Below, in pieces: positions 30,547 to 39,045 of a stretch of DNA of 64,000 nucleotides. The notes beneath the pieces were generated by a model that ran no database searches, was not told the DNA's origin, and saw only the letters and a list, made by a program, of their open reading frames with translations. The translations under genes were made by a program, and so were the position numbers. Position 1 is the first letter of the stretch, and each line of letters begins with the position of its first letter. The stretch is from Achromobacter insolitus (GTDB lineage Bacteria > Pseudomonadota > Gammaproteobacteria > Burkholderiales > Burkholderiaceae_B), in the NCBI RefSeq assembly GCF_002209555.1, contig NZ_NJIF01000003.1:806001-870000 (forward strand). The letters run 5' to 3'.

Positions 30547-30954
30547 TCAGTCCTGAATTGCGGCCATCATGGTCCGGATGCGGCCAGACAGCATCTGCAT
30601 CGTGCTTTGGTAATGCAGGGTGTTATCCGCGAATTGCACGCGCTCGATATCCATATCCACCGTGTTGCCGTCCAGGCTGGGCTGGTACGGCAGGCGGTAG
30701 AGGAGCTCCGTCGGTCCCTGCGACACGGCCTTGGCCGGGATGTGGCGGGTGGAGGTTAAGGTGAGCGAGGTATCGGGCAGGCGCTTGCTGCCTTCCATGG
30801 CGGTAGCCATGGCCGTCTTGAAATCGAAGTCTCGCGCCTTGTAGTTGGGGGTGTCGGCGTTGGCGATGTTCGACGACAGCACTTCCTGGCGTTGCGCGCG
30901 CAGTCCCAGGGACTGCTGGAAGAACCGGAAATCTTCGTTAAGCCTGTCTAGCAT
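30547..30954 (-). CDS. flgB: FlgB, proximal rod protein
   Basis: FlgB is the most proximal rod subunit, in contact with FliE. I start it at the ATG at 30954 (MLDRLNEDFRFFQQSLGLRA), which matches FlgB N-termini; the open frame continues upstream without similarity. The product is 135 residues with the SSNIANADTPNYKARDFDF axial motif. It is the first gene of flgBCDEFGHIJKL and is divergent from flgA. Confidence 0.95.
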   Translation of the reverse strand: MLDRLNEDFRFFQQSLGLRAQRQEVLSSNIANADTPNYKARDFDFKTAMATAMEGSKRLPDTSLTLTSTRHIPAKAVSQGPTELLYRLPYQPSLDGNTVDMDIERVQFADNTLHYQSTMQMLSGRIRTMMAAIQD

Positions 30955-31129
30955 CGTGGCGCCTTGGTGCGTTGCAATTCGGAAAGCAAGGGACGCCGGA
31001 CAGACCGTTATCCCATTGGATGACGGCATGATAGGGGCCGGGGGCTAAACACAATCAGCCAAATAACCCGTTATTTCTCATCCAATTCACGTATTGCCGA
31101 ATGGAGCAGACTCCTACAATTCACCCATC
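30955..31129. promoter_or_regulatory. Divergent flgB/flgA control region with a 16-bp palindrome
   Basis: This 175-bp gap separates divergent flgB and flgA. It contains the perfect palindrome AAATAACCCGTTATTT at 31061-31076. Its halves resemble the published enterobacterial FlhDC half-site core AAATA(A/G)CG, with the right half CGTTATTT an exact match to the complement. The two halves abut instead of being 10-12 bp apart, so a simple FlhDC box is not shown. Class II control of both genes is the natural inference. Confidence 0.5.
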
Positions 31130-31843
31130 ATGAAAATCTCCGCTAGACGACTCCGTGCGCGCGCAGCTTGCCTGACAGCCCTGTTGCTGCCCCTGGCTGC
31201 CGCACAGGGGCAGGAAGCTGCCACCCAAGCTCCAGAGGCAATCGCCCTGGCCGCGCAGACTTACCTGCTCGACCAGTTGACCGGCTTGCCCGGACAGCCG
31301 TCGATCGCCATCGACCCGCCCCGGGTCGAGCACCTGGCACCTTGCGACGCCATGTCCCCATTTATGCCCTCAGGCATGAAACTGCGCTCGCGCATGACGG
31401 TGGGCGTGCGATGCAACGCCCCCAAACCCTGGACGACCTACGTACAGGCGACCGTGAGCGTGCCGGGCTACTACTACGTCGCGACTCGCATGATCGCCGC
31501 TGGCCAGGCCCTGACGCCTGATGATCTGACGCCTCGTGACGGCGACCTGGTCGCCTTGCCTCCAGGCGCGGTAACCGATCCGCAAATGGTGGTCGGCATG
31601 ACGGCGGCACACAGAATCAATGCGGGACAACCGGTAAGGGGATCCTCGCTGCGCAATGCGCAATCCGTCGTGCGCGGCGCCAATGTCCGCATCAATGCGC
31701 GTGGCAATGGCTTCGTGGTCAGCAGCGAAGGCCAGGCGCTCGAGAATGCGGCGCCCGGCGCCACCGTACAAGTGCGGACGGCGGGCGGTCAGGTCGTCAG
31801 CGGCGTGGTGCGTAATGCCAGCCTCGTGGAAATACAGCTGTAA
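31130..31843 (+). CDS. flgA: FlgA, P-ring assembly chaperone
   Basis: FlgA is a periplasmic chaperone needed for FlgI to form the P ring. I start at the ATG at 31130 (MKISARRLRARAACLTALLL), which gives a clear signal peptide ending near AAAQG. The 237-residue product ends in the SAF-like domain with ARINAGQPVRGSSL-type sequence and the terminal motif GATVQVRT...GVVRNASLVEIQL. It is divergent from flgB. Confidence 0.94.
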   Translation: MKISARRLRARAACLTALLLPLAAAQGQEAATQAPEAIALAAQTYLLDQLTGLPGQPSIAIDPPRVEHLAPCDAMSPFMPSGMKLRSRMTVGVRCNAPKPWTTYVQATVSVPGYYYVATRMIAAGQALTPDDLTPRDGDLVALPPGAVTDPQMVVGMTAAHRINAGQPVRGSSLRNAQSVVRGANVRINARGNGFVVSSEGQALENAAPGATVQVRTAGGQVVSGVVRNASLVEIQL

Positions 31844-31885
31844 CCGCTGTTACATGTCGTATTGCACCCTTGCGCCGCTCTCCCC

Positions 31886-31912
31886 TAAAGTTCCGACCGG
31901 ACCTGTCGTTAC
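31886..31912 (+). promoter_or_regulatory. Sigma-28 (FliA) promoter of flgMN
   Basis: A -35 element TAAA (31886-31889, in the extended form TAAAGTTC) is followed after exactly 15 bases by GTCGTTAC (31905-31912), which matches the GCCGATAA -10 consensus at 5 of 8 positions. It lies about 60 bp upstream of flgM. This fits FlgM being made late, under its own target sigma factor. Confidence 0.75.
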
Positions 31913-31972
31913 AGAGGCATAAGTAGGCGAATCCGTCGCACAACCGACCCAGGACGCCCTGCGGAGATAATC

Positions 31973-32266
31973 TTGAAGATCAATTCCACCACCAACCGCC
32001 CCCTATCGGCCGACGCCGTAGCGCCTCGCGCTGACGCCGCGGTTGCTCAGGCTTATGGCGCCGGCAGCGCCAGCGGCTCCAGCAGCTCGCAGGTGGCGCT
32101 GAGCTCGGCATCACGCAAGATGCTCGCGCTGCAGGACGGCTCCAATGACATCAACGTCGAACGTGTTGCCGCCATTCGTGCGGCAATCGCCTCGGGTCAG
32201 CTCAAGATCGACACCGGCCGCATCGCCGACAGCCTGATCGCCAGCGCCCGCGACCTGCTGAAGTAA
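31973..32266 (+). CDS. flgM: FlgM, anti-sigma-28 factor
   Basis: FlgM binds FliA until it is exported through the finished hook. The 97-residue product has a disordered Ser/Ala-rich N-terminal half and the conserved C-terminal FliA-binding part VERVAAIRAAIASGQLKIDT followed by RIADSLIASARDLL. Initiation is at TTG with an upstream GGAG, and no better in-frame start exists. The weak start may hold its level down. It lies downstream of a sigma-28 promoter. Confidence 0.94.
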   Translation: MKINSTTNRPLSADAVAPRADAAVAQAYGAGSASGSSSSQVALSSASRKMLALQDGSNDINVERVAAIRAAIASGQLKIDTGRIADSLIASARDLLK

Positions 32267-32292
32267 CCCCGCAACATTCCGATCCGAGCAGC

Positions 32293-32778
32293 ATGACCAT
32301 GAGCACTGTCGATTCCCTGCAATCCTGCATGCGTCAGGAAGACGCCCTGATCACCGAGTTCTCTTCCATCCTGGAAGAAGAGACCGAGGTGCTGGTGGGC
32401 TTGGGAAGCGTCGGCACGCTGCAGGAAATCACGGAACGCAAGGGGGACATTGCCCGCAAGCTGGTGGATCTGAGCCAGGTCCGCGACTCCTTGCTTGCCG
32501 AAATCGGTTTGCCCGCTGGCCATACCGGCACCGAACAAGCGGCCGTACTGCATCCGCAGCTGTCCGGCGTCTGGCAGGCTCTGCTGAGCAAATCGGCATC
32601 CGCCAATGAAATCAATATGCGCAACGGCGCACTGATCGACGTGCACCTGCGCTACACGCAGCAATCGCTGGACGCCCTGCGTAGTATGGGCGCAGCCGGA
32701 GGCGCCCTGTCCACTTACGACGCTCGCGGCCGCGGCGCACGCAGCGCCCCGGGCCGCAAGCCCATCGTGGCCGGCTGA
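32293..32778 (+). CDS. flgN: FlgN, chaperone for FlgK and FlgL
   Basis: FlgN is the cytoplasmic chaperone that delivers FlgK and FlgL to the exporter. The 161-residue product is helical and charged (SILEEETEVLVGLGSVGTLQ, ITERKGDIARKLVDLSQVRD), as in FlgN-family proteins, with the C-terminal LRYTQQSLDALR segment. It follows flgM by 26 bp in the same operon and converges on flhF. The second ATG at 32299 is an alternative start. Confidence 0.92.
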   Translation: MTMSTVDSLQSCMRQEDALITEFSSILEEETEVLVGLGSVGTLQEITERKGDIARKLVDLSQVRDSLLAEIGLPAGHTGTEQAAVLHPQLSGVWQALLSKSASANEINMRNGALIDVHLRYTQQSLDALRSMGAAGGALSTYDARGRGARSAPGRKPIVAG

Positions 32779-32865
32779 AGGCCGGAACCCGGGGCTGGCG
32801 CCCTACGGGAACCCAAGCAACAAGCTCCCGCGATCGGCACCTCGCCCATCCGTCAAAGCTTGCGG

Positions 32866-35583
32866 TCAAGCTCCCGTCATTTCCAGCATCGCATACATCT
32901 TCAACAAGGCCACCGGCAACATGCGGCCGGACAGCTTGCGCTCGGTGCCCATGACGCCTGACAAGGGCCCTCTCAGGATCTGCGCCGCGGACGTGTGCGC
33001 CAGCTGCCAGCATGCGGCGCCCATCTGGCCCGCCATCAGCGATTGACGCGCCAGCGCATGGGCGCCGTCCACGGCCGGCAAGGCTTGCCAAGCGTTCGCC
33101 ATGTAGCGGAAGCCGGCCTTGGCCTCTTCCTGCAAGACCAACCAGCGCGCCACGGTGGCGGCATCCGCCTGGGAAGCAGGCAGATTCGTCAGGCCGAACA
33201 GCTGTCCGGACACCTCGCCGCTGACCGTGTCGATCAGGCGCGCGCAGACCAGCCGCACAGGTTCATTCCCGCCCTTCCCTCGCAGCGTCACCTCGGTACC
33301 CGAGGCCCACAACGCCAGGGGCACACGCTTGCCACCCTGCACGCCATGCAATCCCGGCATGTCGCCGGGTTGACCAACGGGAAGGTAGCCCACGCTCTTG
33401 CCGACCGCATTCAGATTGGTCGGGCAATCGTCCTGGACCACCCGCAGGCTTCCGGCACTACGCGCCATCCACGCAACACCTTGCTCGCTCAAGGGTTGCC
33501 ACAAGGCCGGCGTGGCCGCATCCAGCATATGTACGACTGGCACTCGCGCCAGTTTTTCAGTCAGCCAAGCCACACGCGCCTGCAGCGCAAGCGCGGGATC
33601 CGGCTGGGCCGGCGCCGTCGGCGCGAATGCGGACAGCATACCGTGCGGCAGTACCAGTTGCTGCGCAGGCGCGGCCAACGCCGTACCGCGATCGCTCATC
33701 AGCAGCGTGCCCAGCAACGCTCCGCCGGGCAGGCCGTCTCCGTTCATGGCCGCCTTGCCATGCATGGCAAGCAGATGGCGTCCGCAAACGGAAGAGAACT
33801 CGCGGCGCGCCATTGCGAGAGGCTCGTCGCCCAGCCCAACCAGACTGGAACCCGAACTATCGCCAACGTAGCCGCGCCAGGACGCCCGCGCCTGCACGCA
33901 TGCGGGATCGCTTTCCAGCCAGGCAATGGCATCGTCCAGGTTCTGCGCGGCTTCGACCGAGCTTGCGCCGCCCTGCGGGCGCAGGATGGCGGAAGCCAAC
34001 AACTGCCGTTTGCGGGCGGGATCGACGTTCTCGGATTCGCGCGAGGCGGGCATCAGCGACGCCAAGTCGGCTTCGCTGGGGGTATAGAGGGCGCGGGCGC
34101 GCTCTACCATCGAGAAAGCGCGGTCGATCAGCACGTCGGCGCGAGCCAGCTCCATGTGTTCGGGCACTTTCTGCCCTACTGACATATAGTGAATCGGCAA
34201 GCGATGGCGGATTGCGGTGTCCAGCGCCGCGCCCAAACGGGTGGCCTCGTCGAGCTTGGTGATGATGCAGCCAGCCACGTCCTCACCCACGCCGTTGCGG
34301 TAGGCGTGCGCGACTTCATCCAGCGTATCGCCCTGGCTCGCGGCATTCAGCACCAGCAGCCGGCGGACCGGCTTGCCTGCGTTGCACAGCATCGCCGCTT
34401 GTTCCGCCACCTGGCGGTCGCGCTGGCTGATGCCGGTGGTGTCGATCAGCACGATCTTGCGGCTGCCCAGTTCGGAAAGGATACGTCGAAGTTCGCCGGC
34501 ATCGCGCACCGAATGAGCAGGCACGCCCATCAGGCGACCATAGATCTGCAACTGCTCCAACGCCCCGATCCGGAAGTTGTCGGTAGTCAGCATCGCGACC
34601 TGGTCGCGGCCCTCGCGCGCCACGCAGCGCGCGGCCAGCTTGGCCAGCGTGGTCGTCTTGCCCACACCGGTCGGACCAACCAGCGCGTACACCCCGCCCG
34701 CCAGAAATTCATCTTCGGACCGCAGCACAGGCAGGTGAGTTACCAACTCATTGCGCGCCCAGCTGATCGCTGCTTCCGGCGTCATTCCTTCCGGCAGGCG
34801 TTCAACCAGCGTGCGTACCAGCTTCGTGCTGAATCCCGCATCCATCAGGCTACGGAACAGCGCCGCGCCTGCAGGCTCCCGTCCAGGTCCCTGGCGGCCA
34901 CCCCAAAGCAGGCCGTCCATGCGGCTTTCCAATGCACCGCGCAGCGCACTGATGGCGTCCTGCAAGCCGGCTGCGGCATCAGAGGGCAAGGCGGCGGACG
35001 GCGCCATCGGCGGCTGTCGCAGCGGAGCATCCGGCGTGCGGGCCATGGAAGGCACGGGTGACGGCTGAGAGCCCGCAGGCACCGCCGCCGACGTGGCCGC
35101 CTGCATCACTGGCGCTTCGCGCAGCGGCGGCAAGGAAGGCAACTCGACGCGCACAGGTGCGGCGGGCGACGGCACAGCGGCTGCCGGCGGCGCTTGAGGC
35201 GCCTCGCCTTCCTCTTGCATGGACGAGGCGTAGGCGGTCTGGTAAGCCGCGATCGACCGCGACGGCGCCGGATAGGCGCCCTGCGGCAAGGCAGGCGCCG
35301 GCATCGGCGGGCGCGCCGCGGAATCCAATCCATCGAAGCGCATGCCGGCCGGCGAGCCGGCAGGCATCTGCGGGCGAGTATCAGCCGGCCGGGAATATCC
35401 AGCTTCCTGGCGCGGCGCCGCCTCCTGAGCGGCGTCGTCAAAAGCCCCCTCGACGGTGGCCAACACCTCCACACCGCCATCGACGCTGCGGTTTGACACG
35501 ATCAACGCGTCCGGCCCCAGTACCTGCCGGACCTGGCGCATCACATCACGGCTGTTCGCGCCAAAAAAACGGCTTATTTTCAT
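32866..35583 (-). CDS. flhF: FlhF, SRP-like GTPase, with a large C-terminal extension
   Basis: FlhF is a signal-recognition-particle-type GTPase that sets the site and number of flagella. The 905-residue product begins with the FlhF N-terminus (MKISRFFGANSRDVMRQVRQ), then a Pro/Ala-rich linker to about residue 200. The NG GTPase core has P-loop GPTGVGKTT at about 303-311, TTDNFRIGA at 333-341, DTTG at 381-384 and TKLDEA at 442-447. The usual protein ends near residue 505; here another 395 or so residues follow with no motif I recognise. Partner gene flhG is missing downstream. The gene overlaps flhA by 4 bp. Confidence 0.93.
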   Translation of the reverse strand: MKISRFFGANSRDVMRQVRQVLGPDALIVSNRSVDGGVEVLATVEGAFDDAAQEAAPRQEAGYSRPADTRPQMPAGSPAGMRFDGLDSAARPPMPAPALPQGAYPAPSRSIAAYQTAYASSMQEEGEAPQAPPAAAVPSPAAPVRVELPSLPPLREAPVMQAATSAAVPAGSQPSPVPSMARTPDAPLRQPPMAPSAALPSDAAAGLQDAISALRGALESRMDGLLWGGRQGPGREPAGAALFRSLMDAGFSTKLVRTLVERLPEGMTPEAAISWARNELVTHLPVLRSEDEFLAGGVYALVGPTGVGKTTTLAKLAARCVAREGRDQVAMLTTDNFRIGALEQLQIYGRLMGVPAHSVRDAGELRRILSELGSRKIVLIDTTGISQRDRQVAEQAAMLCNAGKPVRRLLVLNAASQGDTLDEVAHAYRNGVGEDVAGCIITKLDEATRLGAALDTAIRHRLPIHYMSVGQKVPEHMELARADVLIDRAFSMVERARALYTPSEADLASLMPASRESENVDPARKRQLLASAILRPQGGASSVEAAQNLDDAIAWLESDPACVQARASWRGYVGDSSGSSLVGLGDEPLAMARREFSSVCGRHLLAMHGKAAMNGDGLPGGALLGTLLMSDRGTALAAPAQQLVLPHGMLSAFAPTAPAQPDPALALQARVAWLTEKLARVPVVHMLDAATPALWQPLSEQGVAWMARSAGSLRVVQDDCPTNLNAVGKSVGYLPVGQPGDMPGLHGVQGGKRVPLALWASGTEVTLRGKGGNEPVRLVCARLIDTVSGEVSGQLFGLTNLPASQADAATVARWLVLQEEAKAGFRYMANAWQALPAVDGAHALARQSLMAGQMGAACWQLAHTSAAQILRGPLSGVMGTERKLSGRMLPVALLKMYAMLEMTGA

Positions 35584-37700
35584 GCCCCGTTACCTCCGCC
35601 GATCAGCGCGGTCACACGCACCATGCGCTCATCGGGAATTTCCGTATTCGACAACACGCCCAACTGCGGCAAATGATGCCGCAGGAAGCGCGACAAAGGC
35701 GCGCGCAAGACCGGCGAAACCAGCAGCACCGGTGCGTTGCCTTGCGATTCCTGGCGTTCGACAGCCGCTTGAGTTTCGCGCAGCAAGGTATCCGCGAGCC
35801 CTGGCTCCAGGCCGCCGCTGGTCGTCATCGCCTGGGACAACACGCGCTCCAGCTTCACATCCAGGCCGATCACCCGCAGCTCGCCCTCGCCCGGGAACCA
35901 TTGCTGCGTGATCGCGCGGCCCAGCGAACGGCGCGTCAGGGCGATCAGTTCGTTGATATCGGGCTGACTGCCCGAACCGGCGGCAAGCGCGGCCAGGCGC
36001 GGGCCGTGTTCGGACAAGGTATCGATGATGGTGCGCATGTCGCGGATCGGCACTTCTTCCGACAGCAGGCCTTGCAACACCTTCTGCAACGCCGTAAGCG
36101 ACAGCGTCTTCGGTACCAGATCCTCAACGAGCTTGGGCGCATCGCGGCCAATACGGTCCAGCAGTTGCTGAACTTCCTGGCGGCCAAGCAGGTTGGAGCC
36201 ATGGCGGTGCATCAGGTGATTCAAATGCGTTGCGACCACGGTGCCGGCATCCACCACCGTATAGCCCGCCACTTGCGCCTGGTCGCGCAGGCTGCCGTCG
36301 ATCCAGAGCGCGGGCAAGCCAAAGGCGGGATCCGTGGTGGGCGTGCCCTTGATCTGCATGGTCACGCCGCCCGGGTCAATGGCCAGCCACTGACCCGGCA
36401 TCGCCACGCCATGGCCGACTTCCACGCCGGACAAGAGGATACGGTAGTCGTTCGGCTTGAGTTCGAGGTTGTCCCGGATATGCACGACCGGAGGAAGAAA
36501 GCCCACGTCCTGCGCGAATTTCTTGCGCAGGCTGCGGATGCGATGCAGCAGCTCGCCGTTTTGCGCATGGTCCACCAGCGGGATCAGGCGGTAACCCACC
36601 TCGAGGCCCAGCTGGTCGACCATGGACACGTCGTCCCAACTGGCCTCGGCCGCGGCAGCCTGTGCCTGGGTAATGGCTTGCGGCGGCACTTCCGCTGCGG
36701 CCGCCGCCGCGGCCGACTGCCGTTTGTGCAACATCCAGCCTCCCCAGCCCAGCGCACCGGCCAGTGTGAGGAAGGCGACGTGCGGCATATTGGGAATCAG
36801 ACCCATGATGCCGACGATGCCAGCAGTCAGGAACAGCACGCTGGGATTCGAGAACAACTGGCTGAGGATCTGCTGGCCAATGTCCTGGTCCGTCGACACG
36901 CGCGACACCACCACGCCGGCGGCGGTGGAGATCACCAGCGCGGGAATCTGCGCCACCAGGCCGTCACCGATCGTAAGCAGCGTATAGACGCGCGCCGAGT
37001 CGCTCATCGACATATCGTGCTGGGCCACGCCGACGATCAGGCCGCCGATGATGTTGATCGCCATGATGAGCAGGCCCGCGATGGCGTCTCCGCGCACGAA
37101 CTTGCTGGCGCCGTCCATCGAGCCGAAGAAATCGGATTCCTGCGAGACTTCCGCGCGGCGCTTGCGTGCCTCATCCTCGCCAATCAGGCCGGCGTTCAGG
37201 TCCGCGTCGATTGCCATCTGCTTGCCTGGCATTGCATCCAGGGTAAAGCGCGCGCCCACCTCCGCAATACGGCCTGCGCCCTTGGTGATGACGATGAAGT
37301 TGATGATCGTCAGGATCACGAAGACGATGATCCCCACAGCGAAATTGCCGCCGACCAGAAAGTGGCCGAAGGCTTCAATGACCTTGCCCGCCGCATCCGG
37401 CCCAGTGTGGCCGTGAAGCAGCACGACGCGGGTAGAAGCGACGTTCAGTGACAGGCGCAGCAGCGTGGCAAACAGCAGCACGGCCGGAAACGCGGCGAAA
37501 TCCAGTGGCTTGCGCGTGAACATGGCGACCAGCAGGATCATCACGGACAACGCAATGTTGAAAGTGAACAGCAGGTCGAGCAGGAACGTGGGCAGGGGCA
37601 ACACCATCATGCCCAGCACCATCACGATCAGGATGGGTCCTGCCAGAAGCCGCGCATGCGTGGCCCCGCTACTCTTCAACATGGTGAGCAAAGCGCTCAT
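35580..37700 (-). CDS. flhA: FlhA, major export-gate protein
   Basis: FlhA forms the nonameric ring of the exporter that receives chaperone-substrate complexes and couples to proton flow. The 706-residue protein has eight membrane helices in its first half, the conserved cytoplasmic loop GEDEARKRRAEVSQESDFFG (about residues 153-172) and a large soluble C-terminal domain. It lies 3 bp after flhB and overlaps flhF by 4 bp. Confidence 0.97.
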   Translation of the reverse strand: MSALLTMLKSSGATHARLLAGPILIVMVLGMMVLPLPTFLLDLLFTFNIALSVMILLVAMFTRKPLDFAAFPAVLLFATLLRLSLNVASTRVVLLHGHTGPDAAGKVIEAFGHFLVGGNFAVGIIVFVILTIINFIVITKGAGRIAEVGARFTLDAMPGKQMAIDADLNAGLIGEDEARKRRAEVSQESDFFGSMDGASKFVRGDAIAGLLIMAINIIGGLIVGVAQHDMSMSDSARVYTLLTIGDGLVAQIPALVISTAAGVVVSRVSTDQDIGQQILSQLFSNPSVLFLTAGIVGIMGLIPNMPHVAFLTLAGALGWGGWMLHKRQSAAAAAAAEVPPQAITQAQAAAAEASWDDVSMVDQLGLEVGYRLIPLVDHAQNGELLHRIRSLRKKFAQDVGFLPPVVHIRDNLELKPNDYRILLSGVEVGHGVAMPGQWLAIDPGGVTMQIKGTPTTDPAFGLPALWIDGSLRDQAQVAGYTVVDAGTVVATHLNHLMHRHGSNLLGRQEVQQLLDRIGRDAPKLVEDLVPKTLSLTALQKVLQGLLSEEVPIRDMRTIIDTLSEHGPRLAALAAGSGSQPDINELIALTRRSLGRAITQQWFPGEGELRVIGLDVKLERVLSQAMTTSGGLEPGLADTLLRETQAAVERQESQGNAPVLLVSPVLRAPLSRFLRHHLPQLGVLSNTEIPDERMVRVTALIGGGNGA

Positions 37701-37703
37701 TCC

Positions 37704-38858
37704 TTAAGCTCCTTGTGCTGCGGTTTTGGCTTGCGGGTCCAGTTCGGCCGGCACGGCCAAGCGGGTCGGGGCCGTCGGTTCGGCGCCCCAACCGGCTCGC
37801 CAGGAGCGCAGCTGGAAGACCCACGCCAGCACTTCTGCCACCGCGGTATAGAGTTCGGCCGGGATTTCCTGCCCCAGCTCCACGTGTTGATGCAATGCGC
37901 GCGCCAGGGGCGGCGCTTCCAATGTCGGGATGCGGTTCTCGGCCGCCAGTTCGCGGATTTTGGCGGCGATCAGGCCAGTGCCCTTGGCCAGCACGCGCGG
38001 CGCTCCGCTCTTTTCCTCGTCGTACTTCAGAGCGACGGCATAGTGCGTGGGGTTGGTCACCACGACGTCCGCCTTGGGCACTTCGGCCATCATCCGGCGC
38101 CGCGCCGCCTGCCGCTGCTGCTGCCGGATGCGCGCCTTCACGTGCGGGTCGCCTTCGCTTTCCTTGTGCTCCTGGCGCACGTCTTCCTTGGACATGCGCA
38201 ACTTCTTCAGATGGCTCCAGATCTGCCATGGCACGTCGAGCATGACGATGATCATCAGGGAAGCCACGATAAAGGCGCAGCACAGCGCCACCAGCGTCAT
38301 CGCCTTGATCAGGGCCGCCGAAGGCGCCACGTGCATCAGGCTCAGCATATCGTCGTGATAACGCCAGATGACCCAGACTGCCACACCCCCGACCAGCATC
38401 GCCTTGGCCAGCGCCTTGATCAGTTCCACCACCGTCTGTGACGAGAACATCCGTTTCAGGCCGGACACCGGACTGAGCTTGGAAAAATTGAACTGCAGCG
38501 GCTTGCCCGAAATGACGATGCCGCCCAGCAGCACGCTGGAGAGCACCGCAATGACGGCCAGCAAGCCGAAGATCGGCATAAGGACCAGCAAGGCCTCGCC
38601 GAACCCCTCGACCGCCCGCTCGACCATCACCCCGGGATCGGCGACGATACGCTGGTCGAAACCCAGACCGTTGCGCAATACGCCGCTAAGGGTCCGGTAA
38701 AGCGATCCGCCGCCGACCCAGATCGCGCCCACGCCCGCAGCCAGCATCATGAACGTTCCCAACTCCCGGGAACGCGCAATCTGCCCCTCCTCGCGCGCCT
38801 TTTCCAGGCGCCTGGGAGAGGCGGCTTCGGTTTTTTCGAGGTCGCTTTCTTCGGCCAT
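37704..38858 (-). CDS. flhB: FlhB, export switch protein
   Basis: FlhB sits at the export gate and changes substrate specificity after cleaving itself. The 384-residue protein has four membrane helices and the autocleavage motif NPTH at about residues 269-272 in VVVTNPTHYAVALKY. The tail after about residue 350 is variable. It heads the flhB-flhA-flhF operon. Confidence 0.97.
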   Translation of the reverse strand: MAEESDLEKTEAASPRRLEKAREEGQIARSRELGTFMMLAAGVGAIWVGGGSLYRTLSGVLRNGLGFDQRIVADPGVMVERAVEGFGEALLVLMPIFGLLAVIAVLSSVLLGGIVISGKPLQFNFSKLSPVSGLKRMFSSQTVVELIKALAKAMLVGGVAVWVIWRYHDDMLSLMHVAPSAALIKAMTLVALCCAFIVASLMIIVMLDVPWQIWSHLKKLRMSKEDVRQEHKESEGDPHVKARIRQQQRQAARRRMMAEVPKADVVVTNPTHYAVALKYDEEKSGAPRVLAKGTGLIAAKIRELAAENRIPTLEAPPLARALHQHVELGQEIPAELYTAVAEVLAWVFQLRSWRAGWGAEPTAPTRLAVPAELDPQAKTAAQGA

Positions 38859-39045
38859 GCTCTGCGGTGTTGTCGCGGCTCGCTGATTTCTGGATTGACG
38901 AGCTGCCCGCCGAGATTCTAGGGGTACCCCAGCCTTGGCGATAAGCCAAGAAACGGGGGGAAAGCGGCGCTATTCCCGGATGCACGGCAGGCCGGGTGCG
39001 ACGGCCCGGCCAGGAATGCCTCGAGGCTCAAGAAGGCCCGTGGTT

